Shown here in pieces: positions 17,285-23,954 of a stretch of DNA of 64,000 nucleotides. How positions within the stretch are numbered: the first letter of the stretch is position 1; each line of letters begins with the position of its first letter. Under the pieces are notes generated by a model. The model ran no database searches, was not told the DNA's origin, and saw nothing but the letters and a program-made list of their open reading frames with translations. The stretch spans positions 62,001 through 126,000 of the forward strand of contig NZ_RBCI01000004.1 in assembly GCF_003628535.1 (NCBI RefSeq). The letters are read 5' to 3'. Position numbers and translations under genes: made by a program. The DNA comes from Flavisolibacter nicotianae (lineage in GTDB: Bacteria; Bacteroidota; Bacteroidia; Chitinophagales; Chitinophagaceae).

Positions 17285-18184
17285 ATGAAACCAACGTTAG
17301 TTATCATGGCCGCAGGCATGGCTTCGCGTTACGGCAGTATGAAACAAATACAGCAATTCGGACCCAGCGGTGAAACCATCATGGATTACTCGATTTACGA
17401 TGCGATCAAAAGCGGGTTTAGCAAGATCGTCTTTATCATCCGGAAAGATTTTGCTGAAGACTTTAAAAATATTTTTGAACCGAAGCTGAATGGCAAGATC
17501 GAAACTGAATATGTGTACCAGGAGTTGGATGCCTTCCTCGGCACACATGCAATTCCCGAAGACCGTAAAAAACCCTGGGGCACCGCCCACGCTATTCTTT
17601 GTGCCCACAATGCCGTAAAAGGCCCGTTTGCCGTGATCAATGCGGACGATTTTTATGGCACGGATGCCTTTGCCAAGGCCAATAACTTCCTGACGATGGA
17701 ATGCCGGGAAGACCTTTACGGTATCGTTGCATATAACCTGAATAAAACCTTATCCGATCATGGTTCTGTCAGCCGTGGCGTGATCGAAGTTGGCGACAAC
17801 GACCAACTGGCCGGCATCAACGAAAGGGTAAAGCTGTATCGCCAGAACGGCCAGATCGTATATGAGGAAACGAACGGAGCAACCTTTCCTGTGCAGGAAG
17901 AAGCCAAATCGTCTATGAATTTCTGGTGCTTCCATCCTTCTATTTTCCCCTTTATCCGCGAGGAATTTGAAGCCTTCCTCGGCAGGAGCATTAACGATCC
18001 GAAGGCTGAATTCCTGATTCCTTTTGTTGCCGACCAGTTCATTAAGAGCGGACGTGGCAGCATCAAGGTAATCCCGACCTCAGCGCCCTGGTTCGGTGTA
18101 ACCTACCGGGAAGATGCACCGATCGTTCAGAAAAATCTCAATGACCTGATAGAAGCAAATGAATATCCCAACCGTTTGTGGTAA
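17285..18184 (+). CDS. Sugar-phosphate nucleotidyltransferase family protein
   Basis: A 299-residue Rossmann-like nucleotidyltransferase. The N-terminus contains VIMAAGMASRYGSMKQ, a variant of the GxGxRxxPxTxxxPK nucleotide-binding signature, and VINADDFYG provides the metal-binding acidic pair. These features place it among NDP-sugar pyrophosphorylases, but no hexapeptide tail is present and the sugar is not predictable. The start at 17285 (MKPTLVIMAAG) follows family alignment; the frame is open further upstream, but those residues lie over the neighbouring gene. It ends at a strong bidirectional terminator. Confidence 0.85.
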   Translation: MKPTLVIMAAGMASRYGSMKQIQQFGPSGETIMDYSIYDAIKSGFSKIVFIIRKDFAEDFKNIFEPKLNGKIETEYVYQELDAFLGTHAIPEDRKKPWGTAHAILCAHNAVKGPFAVINADDFYGTDAFAKANNFLTMECREDLYGIVAYNLNKTLSDHGSVSRGVIEVGDNDQLAGINERVKLYRQNGQIVYEETNGATFPVQEEAKSSMNFWCFHPSIFPFIREEFEAFLGRSINDPKAEFLIPFVADQFIKSGRGSIKVIPTSAPWFGVTYREDAPIVQKNLNDLIEANEYPNRLW

Positions 18185-18198
18185 ATGTTATCAAATGA

Positions 18199-18230
18199 AA
18201 AAGGGCTCAAATTGATTGAGCCCTTTTTTT
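18199..18230 (+). terminator. Bidirectional rho-independent terminator
   Basis: GGGCTCAA at 18203-18210 pairs with TTGAGCCC at 18216-18223, flanked by A-run and T-run. It sits between the convergent nucleotidyltransferase and protease genes and can serve both strands. Confidence 0.85.
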
Positions 18231-18243
18231 ATGAAGTATTTTT

Positions 18244-19380
18244 TTATTGCTGGTAATTCACTTTCACCATATACACAAAATCCGAAATCTTCTTTACCTG
18301 CTGTGTGCGATCGGCACCCTTGAGGGATGAAGTCGCTGGCAGCTTAACATTCTGGTACGCGGAGTCTGCTTTACGGAGTTCCGACAACGCCTTGTAAATG
18401 TATTTCGACTGCACAGCGAAGACAGCGCCTTCGGCAGACGTTTGTCTCGCACTCAGCACACCGATGATTTCGCCGTTGCGGTTGATAATGGGGCTGCCGC
18501 TATTACCACGGTTGGCGTCGATCGAAATCTGCATCGAAAGCGTATCGCCGTTATAGCCGGTCCTTGCTGCCAGGTAGCCCTCGCCGTAGACAATGTCATT
18601 TCTCGGGTAGCCGAGTGAGAAAATGGGTTCCGCAATATCGGCCGTTGTTTTCCGGATGCTGTAGGGGATGGACGAAGGCGCTTTGAAGGCTGTATCCACA
18701 ATTTTCAGGATGGCAATATCGCGTTTCGGATCAGGATAAACGACCAATGCCTGCAAATCCTTACCGGCGGAATTTTGAACAGCGATGTACTTCGCACCTT
18801 CCACCACATGGTAATTGGTCACCAGGTATCCCTTTGCATTTACGAGGAAACCTGTACCACCGCTGGTGTACGTGATATTCGCCGGAGGCGTTGGCGGAAC
18901 GCTTTCCATTTGCCGGATCACCGTATTGATCTTGTTGTCCTGGACACGGTTGTGCTGTTCAAGGTTGTCAATTTTACGATTCAACTGCTGAACATCCTGC
19001 GTCATGCCATTTTTAACGGGAGAGAAGGACCAGACCAGAGCGCTAATGGCCATTGCCGTGATGCCGGCAATAGAGGCTGCAATCGCCGCTGTGCGCTTAT
19101 ACCGGTGAAAAAGGTAAACCAGCTTGGCCCCGCCTTTTAACTTGGGTGCGTGAATGGTGCCGTCCTCAACCAGGTGGAGGTGCGTTTCGTTCAGCTTGCT
19201 TTTCAATTGGCGAAGATCTTCAAAGCGATTTAGTTGCTGAAGAAAAAAGGAGTGTTCGACCACCAACTGGTCAACCTCCGGGTTGCTTTTGCGCAGGCTC
19301 TCAAAATAGGCCTGCTCCTCTGCGGGCATTTCTCCCGAAAGATAGCGTTCGACGGCTTCTACTAATTTAACATCTTCCAT
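18244..19380 (-). CDS. Membrane-anchored trypsin-like serine protease with anti-sigma-like N-terminus
   Basis: A 378-residue protein with an unusual layout. Residues 1-70 are acidic and helical (VERYLSGEMPAEEQAYFESL), like the cytoplasmic domain of anti-sigma factors. One membrane helix spans about 97-120. A short coiled coil (125-160) is followed by a trypsin-fold domain with the intact triad His191 (TNYHVV), Asp221 (KRDIAIL) and Ser294 (RGNSGSP). There is no PDZ domain. The stop of the sigma factor gene overlaps this ATG as TGATG, so translation is coupled; a GTG three bases earlier is possible. I infer that the N-terminus restrains the sigma factor while the protease acts in the periplasm. 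Confidence 0.88.
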   Translation of the reverse strand: MEDVKLVEAVERYLSGEMPAEEQAYFESLRKSNPEVDQLVVEHSFFLQQLNRFEDLRQLKSKLNETHLHLVEDGTIHAPKLKGGAKLVYLFHRYKRTAAIAASIAGITAMAISALVWSFSPVKNGMTQDVQQLNRKIDNLEQHNRVQDNKINTVIRQMESVPPTPPANITYTSGGTGFLVNAKGYLVTNYHVVEGAKYIAVQNSAGKDLQALVVYPDPKRDIAILKIVDTAFKAPSSIPYSIRKTTADIAEPIFSLGYPRNDIVYGEGYLAARTGYNGDTLSMQISIDANRGNSGSPIINRNGEIIGVLSARQTSAEGAVFAVQSKYIYKALSELRKADSAYQNVKLPATSSLKGADRTQQVKKISDFVYMVKVNYQQ

Positions 19381-19952
19381 CACTGGGGTCCGTTTTTATA
19401 CTGCGAAAAAAATAGCTTCTTCAGTCTCATCAGGCACTTGTACTTCTGTGTTTTGGCATTGTCGGCGTTGGTGTATCCAAAACTGGCCGCGATTTCCTGC
19501 ATTCCCTTCTTTTGAAGGTAAAACGCCTCGAGCAGGCTGCGGCAGGGTTCACCCAGGCTGTTCATTGCCTTTTCCATCAAACTAAACTCGAGATTACGCT
19601 GCTCGTGATCCTCCACCTCTTCGTCAACTACCACCAGGTCCTCATGACTTTCATACAAAGCGTAACGGTTTTGCTGCATCAGCCGCTTTAACCATAAACG
19701 CCTGCACACAGAATAGACAAACGTTTTCAGTTGACAGTTTAATTCAAAGGATCCGGATTGAACTTTTTGGTACAAAACAATCATGGCTTCCTGGAAAACA
19801 TCTTTTGCATCTTCCGTGCTGCCATTGTTGTTCAGCACCAGGGATTGAATCAGGTTGAAATTCTCTTTATAGATGGTTTCGATAGCTTTTTTGTCCTGCC
19901 GGGCTAATCCTTCCAACAAAGCTGTTTGGTCATACGCTGCTTTCAACTGCAA
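19380..19952 (-). CDS. ECF-type RNA polymerase sigma factor
   Basis: A 190-residue sigma-70 family protein with regions 2 and 4. Region 2 (about residues 24-95) contains the conserved DAKDVFQEAMIVLYQK segment and the -10 recognition helix TFVYSVCRRLWLKRL. Region 4 (about 125-185) has the helix-turn-helix with LGEPCRSLLEAFYLQKKGMQEIAASFGY. There is no region 1 or 3, as expected of extracytoplasmic-function factors. It is coupled to the tethered protease downstream and transcribed divergently from three small lipoproteins. The likely role is an envelope-responsive regulator, inferred from context. Confidence 0.9.
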   Translation of the reverse strand: MQLKAAYDQTALLEGLARQDKKAIETIYKENFNLIQSLVLNNNGSTEDAKDVFQEAMIVLYQKVQSGSFELNCQLKTFVYSVCRRLWLKRLMQQNRYALYESHEDLVVVDEEVEDHEQRNLEFSLMEKAMNSLGEPCRSLLEAFYLQKKGMQEIAASFGYTNADNAKTQKYKCLMRLKKLFFSQYKNGPQ

Positions 19953-19981
19953 TCTTCTTTTAATACTAAAATGGTGAAATA

Positions 19982-20028
19982 GTAACCCAAAGATGGCGGT
20001 AAAAATTTTTTTTCAATCAGGGGGTTAC
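19982..20028. promoter_or_regulatory. Inverted repeat GTAACCC...GGGTTAC between sigma factor and lipoprotein genes
   Basis: GTAACCC at 19982-19988 and GGGTTAC at 20022-20028 are perfect 7-base inverted copies 33 bases apart in the divergent intergenic region. They could be the -35-like targets of the ECF sigma factor facing both ways, or an operator. The role is inferred. Confidence 0.35.
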
Positions 20029-20070
20029 CTTTTTTTTATCCGCGTATTAATCCTGTAAATCCGGTGCAAA

Positions 20071-20298
20071 ATGAAACAGTGCGTTCTTTTTTCGCTCCTG
20101 GTCCTTTCCCTGGCAGCCTGCGACAACAGTGCGAAAGTGGAATCGAAGGCGGACAGCCTGAAACAGGAACTGGACACCAGCCTCGGGAAAATAAAAGATT
20201 CTGTTAAGGCGAAGGGAGAGCGGACACTGGATGCTGTGAAGGCGAAGATTGATGATTTACGGAGTGTGAAGGATTCGGTGAGAGATACGTTAAAATAG
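20071..20298 (+). CDS. Small lipoprotein 1
   Basis: A 75-residue predicted lipoprotein. MKQCVLFSLLVLSLAAC ends in the lipobox LAAC, so Cys17 would be lipidated. The mature 59 residues are charged, helical and rich in Lys and Asp with repeats of the type DSLK, DSVK and DSVR, suggesting one amphipathic or coiled helix. It is the first of three tandem genes of similar size and architecture. No family name is recognisable. Divergent position next to the sigma factor suggests possible control by it. Confidence 0.75.
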   Translation: MKQCVLFSLLVLSLAACDNSAKVESKADSLKQELDTSLGKIKDSVKAKGERTLDAVKAKIDDLRSVKDSVRDTLK

Positions 20299-20324
20299 AA
20301 TTAGAAACCCTTAAACAACAAACC

Positions 20325-20558
20325 ATGAAAAGGCTTTTTGCTCTTGTAATCGCAGTTGGATTTCTGGCTTCCTGCAACAACGCAGGGGATGCCGCGAAAG
20401 ACATCAAGGACTCGGCAGATTCAGTTAAAAATGAAAAAATCGAATCTGTAGAGAACGCCGCTGAAAAAGCAAAGGATACCATTGAAAAAAACACGGACTC
20501 TTTTAAAGCAAAAGTTGACTCCGTAGCAGATAAGACTACCGACAGTTTGAAAAAATAA
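20325..20558 (+). CDS. Small lipoprotein 2
   Basis: A 77-residue predicted lipoprotein with signal MKRLFALVIAVGFLASC (lipobox LASC, Cys17). The mature portion is alternating acidic and basic and helical, with the repeated motif D-S-(V/A)-K (DSADSVKNEK, DSFKAKVDSV). It resembles the neighbouring lipoprotein 1 in size, lipobox position and composition, pointing to tandem duplication. It starts 26 bases after lipoprotein 1, likely in the same transcript. Function unknown. Confidence 0.75.
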   Translation: MKRLFALVIAVGFLASCNNAGDAAKDIKDSADSVKNEKIESVENAAEKAKDTIEKNTDSFKAKVDSVADKTTDSLKK

Positions 20559-20605
20559 TCGGAAAACGTTTTTTACTTTTTAAACCAATCAAAAATCAAA
20601 GACAC

Positions 20606-20824
20606 ATGAAAAAGTTCCTCGGAATTCTGGCTATCGCTGGTGTATTAGTAGCTTGTGACAACAAAGCTGGAGAAGCTTCTAAGACTGACTCTACTTCTAC
20701 TACTACAACAACTACAACTGCTGATTCAGCTGTTACTGCTCCGGTTGTAACTGACACTACTGGTAAAGTTGTAGACTCTACAAAAACAACTACAACAACT
20801 ACAGTTGACTCTACAAAGAAGTAA
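20606..20824 (+). CDS. Small Thr-rich lipoprotein 3
   Basis: A 72-residue predicted lipoprotein with signal MKKFLGILAIAGVLVAC (lipobox LVAC, Cys17). The mature part is low complexity: Thr, Ser, Asp and Val dominate, with two blocks of six or seven consecutive Thr and the pieces VDSTKTTTTTT and VDSTKK. It is probably disordered and could be a target of O-glycosylation, which some Bacteroidota perform at D(S/T)-type motifs; that is inference. It lies 47 bases after lipoprotein 2 and is followed by a terminator. Confidence 0.75.
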   Translation: MKKFLGILAIAGVLVACDNKAGEASKTDSTSTTTTTTTADSAVTAPVVTDTTGKVVDSTKTTTTTTVDSTKK

Positions 20825-20904
20825 TTGTAATTGTTTTTATAGTTAGGTTGTTCGCCTGCCGCGGCCTGACAGAAAAGATCTTTAAAGGCAAGCAATCATA
20901 GAGG

Positions 20905-20937
20905 GCTGTCCTGAAAACAGGGCAGCTTTTCTTTTTT
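20905..20937 (+). terminator. Rho-independent terminator after lipoprotein 3
   Basis: GCTGTCCTG at 20905-20913 pairs with CAGGGCAGC at 20918-20926 (one G-T pair) around an AAAA loop, followed by a T-rich tract to 20937. Confidence 0.85.
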
Positions 20938-21097
20938 AACCGTGGATGGCCGGCGTTCTGAGTCCGGCAGGAAATTTTAGGGAAAAAGGCACATTCCTTC
21001 TCGTCAAATCATTTTGGGTGTGCACATTTCAATACAGGAAAGCCCTCCACAATCTATAAAATACAATTGACCGCCCTTAATCCTGCCGAACAGCGGT

Positions 21098-21105
21098 TAC
21101 CTTTG
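21098..21105 (+). promoter_or_regulatory. Putative -7 box for the DEAD-box helicase gene
   Basis: TACCTTTG matches TAnnTTTG and ends 13 bases before the helicase ATG, implying a leader of about nine bases. Confidence 0.45.
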
Positions 21106-21118
21106 CGCAAATATTCTT

Positions 21119-22780
21119 ATGGCAACGTTTCGTGACCTTGGGCTGAATGAACAGCTTTTAACATCGATAGAAGAAATGGGCTTTACGCAGCCCACTAATA
21201 TACAGGAAAAGGCCATCCCGGTCTTGCTTTCCGGAACAAAAGACTTAGTAGGATTGGCCCAAACCGGAACAGGGAAAACGGCCGCTTTTGGCCTGCCGCT
21301 TCTGCAACTGGTAGATCCGGCAAAGAAATTTCCGCAGGCGCTGGTCATTTGTCCTACCCGCGAGCTGTGTATGCAGATCGTGAATGAAATTGAAAATTTC
21401 AACAAGCATTCGAAGGGCATTCACCTTGTTGCCGTCTATGGCGGCACGTCTATTTCTGCGCAGATCCGCGACATCCGGCGTGGCGTGCAGATCGTGGTGG
21501 CCACGCCAGGCCGCCTCATCGATCTGATTGAGCGGAAAGCAATTAACCTGGAAGAGATCAGCTATGTTGTGCTGGATGAGGCTGATGAAATGCTCAACAT
21601 GGGTTTTCAGGACGATATTGAAACCATTCTTAAAAATACTCCCAAACGCGAAAGCACCTGGCTGTTCAGTGCCACCATGCCGCCGGAAATCCGTAGTGTG
21701 AGCAAGCGGTACATGAAAGATCCTTTCGAAATCACCGTCGGAAAGAAGAACACCGCCAGTAAAAGCGTCGATCACCAATATGTCGTTACCCAGGCGCAGC
21801 ATCGTTACGAAGTCCTGAAACGCCTGATCGATTTCAACCCCGGCATGTACGGTATCATCTTTACCCGTACCAAGGCCGATGCCCAGGAGATCACCGAAAA
21901 ACTTACCCGCGAGGGATATGATATCGAAGCGCTGCACGGCGACCTCAGCCAGCAGCAGCGCAATAAAGTGATGGATGAATTCCGCGAAAAGACATTGCAG
22001 CTCCTGATCGCTACCGATGTGGCGGCCCGAGGCATCGACGTGCAGGGCATTACACACGTTATCAATTTTGAACTGCCGGATGACATTGAAGTTTATACGC
22101 ACAGAAGTGGCCGTACGGGTCGGGCCGGTAAAACGGGTGTCTGTATTTCCATCGTGCATTCAAGGGAAACAAGACGCATCCGCGACATTGAGCGCATCAC
22201 GCAGGTCCCTTTCCACAAACTGGAAGTACCCTCGGGAAAAGACGTTTGCCGGAAGCAGTTCTTTTACTTCATGGACAAACTTCTTTCTGCTGATATCAGC
22301 CATGGCGACTACGAAACCTATCTTCCCATGCTTTCGGAAAAGTTTGCCGAGGTCTCGAAAGAAGAAGTGCTCAAACGGGTGGCGGCTCTTGAATTTGACC
22401 GCTTCCTGAAATATTACGAAAATGCCGAAGACCTGAACATGCGGGAGCGGGAGCAACGCTTCGAAAGAAGGGACGATCGTTCCGGCGGCGACCGGCGGCG
22501 AGATACACGTGGCCGTGAGTTTAGCGGCGGCGGCAACATGACGCGTTTGTTTGTCAACATCGGTACGAAAGATGGTTTTTACAAAGCCAGCTTCCTGCAA
22601 TTCATCCTGGACATGAGCGACCTTCCGAAAGACGTTCTGGGTCGCATCGATATGAAGGAGATGAACAGTTGGATTGAAGTTGACAAGGACGCAGCCCGTA
22701 AAATGACACAGGCAATCGACGGCAAAAAATACAAGGGACGGCGAATCCGGATGAACGAAGCAGATTCGGTGAGAAGGTGA
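21119..22780 (+). CDS. DEAD-box ATP-dependent RNA helicase with DbpA-type RNA-binding domain
   Basis: A 553-residue DEAD-box helicase. The Q motif (GFTQPTNIQEKAIP), motif I AQTGTGKT, motif II DEAD, motif III SAT and motif VI HRSGRTGRAG are all present in order. A dimerisation-like segment is followed by a basic low-complexity linker (about 435-470, Arg/Asp/Gly-rich) and a C-terminal DbpA-type RNA-recognition domain (about 475-550, TRLFVNIGTKDGFYKASFL). This matches the CsdA/DeaD or DbpA-like group acting in ribosome assembly and cold adaptation. It has its own promoter candidate and no close operon partner. Confidence 0.93.
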   Translation: MATFRDLGLNEQLLTSIEEMGFTQPTNIQEKAIPVLLSGTKDLVGLAQTGTGKTAAFGLPLLQLVDPAKKFPQALVICPTRELCMQIVNEIENFNKHSKGIHLVAVYGGTSISAQIRDIRRGVQIVVATPGRLIDLIERKAINLEEISYVVLDEADEMLNMGFQDDIETILKNTPKRESTWLFSATMPPEIRSVSKRYMKDPFEITVGKKNTASKSVDHQYVVTQAQHRYEVLKRLIDFNPGMYGIIFTRTKADAQEITEKLTREGYDIEALHGDLSQQQRNKVMDEFREKTLQLLIATDVAARGIDVQGITHVINFELPDDIEVYTHRSGRTGRAGKTGVCISIVHSRETRRIRDIERITQVPFHKLEVPSGKDVCRKQFFYFMDKLLSADISHGDYETYLPMLSEKFAEVSKEEVLKRVAALEFDRFLKYYENAEDLNMREREQRFERRDDRSGGDRRRDTRGREFSGGGNMTRLFVNIGTKDGFYKASFLQFILDMSDLPKDVLGRIDMKEMNSWIEVDKDAARKMTQAIDGKKYKGRRIRMNEADSVRR

Positions 22781-22965
22781 AACGTCAAATGTGAAAAGTG
22801 AAACCAGGGAATATCTCAGGCTTTATGCACAGGAGATTAGCAAGAGTTGGAGAGAACCGGTTTTGGACATATGAAAGCCCTGTTTGACGTCTCAGGTTTT
22901 CCGTTTTACGTCCTTGGCCATCATAAAAAGCAGGAAAATATTTTTTTTAACAAAAAGAGCATTTT

Positions 22966-22973
22966 TATATTTG
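22966..22973 (+). promoter_or_regulatory. Putative -7 box for the aromatic amino acid operon
   Basis: TATATTTG is an exact TAnnTTTG match. It ends 9 bases before the ATG of the Phe/Tyr leader peptide, so the transcript would start only three or four bases before the leader start codon. Confidence 0.55.
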
Positions 22974-22981
22974 TTGGCAGA

Positions 22982-23056
22982 ATGACAAACAACAAGGCAT
23001 ACCGTTACTTTTATTTTAGCTTTTATTTTACGAAAGGCCGGGATTGCTTTTGTTGA
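22982..23056 (+). CDS. Phe/Tyr-rich leader peptide of the aromatic amino acid operon
   Basis: A 24-codon frame (ATG at 22982, TGA at 23054-23056) whose core reads AYRYFYFSFYF: five Phe and four Tyr overall, nine of 24 residues. It lies directly after a perfect -7 box and 67 bases before pheA. It precedes an antiterminator/terminator pair. This is the layout of a classical attenuation leader such as pheL: scarcity of charged tRNA-Phe or tRNA-Tyr would stall the ribosome over codons 7-16 and permit read-through. The frame is open upstream to 22847, but the promoter position and composition favour 22982. The peptide itself probably has no function. Confidence 0.85.
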   Translation: MTNNKAYRYFYFSFYFTKGRDCFC

Positions 23057-23099
23057 TTATTACAGAAACAAAAAATTTCAACAAATAGAGATCCCGGCC
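23036..23099 (+). promoter_or_regulatory. Antiterminator pairing of the Phe/Tyr attenuator
   Basis: GGCCGGGAT at 23036-23044, inside the leader codons for Gly-Arg-Asp, is perfectly complementary to ATCCCGGCC at 23091-23099, which also contains the 5' arm of the terminator. The two structures exclude each other. A ribosome stalled on the aromatic codons leaves 23036-23044 free; one that reaches the stop codon covers it. Confidence 0.75.
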
Positions 23100-23115
23100 A
23101 AAAGCCGGGATTTTT
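23091..23115 (+). terminator. Attenuator terminator upstream of pheA
   Basis: ATCCCGGC at 23091-23098 pairs with GCCGGGAT at 23104-23111 around a CAAAA loop and is followed by TTTTTCATTTT. It ends about 9 bases before the pheA ATG, so as a constitutive terminator it would silence the operon; it makes sense only as a regulated one. Confidence 0.85.
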
Positions 23116-23123
23116 CATTTTAC

Positions 23124-23954
23124 ATGGCAAAGATTGTATCCATACAGGGCTTTGAAGGAAGTTTTCACCAGATTGCTGCCCGCCAGTTTTTCGGAAAAGA
23201 CATTGGCATTCTGCCCTGCGCCACCTTCCGCGAGGTGGTGGAAGCGACCAAAAAAGGAGAAACCGACGCCAGCGTGATGGCCATCGAAAACTCCATCGCC
23301 GGCAGCATCCTTGCGAATTATAACCTGCTTCACAAATCCAACCTGTCGATTGTCGGTGAAATTTATTTGCCCATCAAGCAGCATTTGCTTGTCAATCCGG
23401 GTGTGAGGCTGGAAGACATCAAAGAAGTACACTCGCATCCCATTGCGATCCTGCAATGCATGGACTACCTGGTAAAGTTCAACTGGAAACTGGTGGAAAC
23501 AGAAGACACGGCGTTGAGTGCAAAACACATTCACCAGCGGAAAAGCAAACACATTGCCGGCATCGCGGGTAAACTGGCAGCCGAACTTTTTCAACTGGAG
23601 ATCGCAGCGGAAAACATCCACACGGAAAAAAACAATTACACCAGATTTCTCATTTTACAAAAAACGGCCGTGGAAAGGGCCGACGCGGACAAAGCTTCCC
23701 TGTCGTTTCATACCGACCATTCCAGGGGAAGCCTGGCAAGGGTCCTGACAAAGATTGCCGATGGCGGTATCAACTTAAGCAAGCTGCAAAGCTTTCCCAT
23801 CCCCAGCAATGCATGGAAATACAACTTTCACGCCGACCTGGAATTTGACAGTATGGAGCAGTTCCACGCCGTGCTTCGGGAGATCGGGCCGGTAACGGAA
23901 GCAATCAAGGTTTACGGTGTTTATAAAAATGGTAATGCAAATTCATCCAAATGA
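23124..23954 (+). CDS. pheA: Prephenate dehydratase
   Basis: Converts prephenate to phenylpyruvate, the committed step to phenylalanine. The 276-residue protein has the periplasmic-binding-like catalytic domain with MAIENSIAGSI and the catalytic TRF motif (residues 173-175 in NNYTRFLIL). A C-terminal ACT domain (about 190-276) follows and would be the Phe-binding regulatory site. There is no chorismate mutase domain at the N-terminus; that activity is fused to the DAHP synthase encoded further along the operon. It is the first structural gene after the attenuator. Its end overlaps the aminotransferase start by 4 bases (ATGA). Confidence 0.95.
   Translation: MAKIVSIQGFEGSFHQIAARQFFGKDIGILPCATFREVVEATKKGETDASVMAIENSIAGSILANYNLLHKSNLSIVGEIYLPIKQHLLVNPGVRLEDIKEVHSHPIAILQCMDYLVKFNWKLVETEDTALSAKHIHQRKSKHIAGIAGKLAAELFQLEIAAENIHTEKNNYTRFLILQKTAVERADADKASLSFHTDHSRGSLARVLTKIADGGINLSKLQSFPIPSNAWKYNFHADLEFDSMEQFHAVLREIGPVTEAIKVYGVYKNGNANSSK

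Noticed and set aside
21245-22159. 304-codon minus-strand frame opposite the DEAD-box helicase
   Set aside because: The helicase has all motifs in order; the antisense frame is a shadow.
22847-22981. Longer version of the leader frame, starting at 22847 and adding 45 residues
   Set aside because: The extra part lies upstream of the -7 box and has no coding character; the leader peptide alone explains the sequence.
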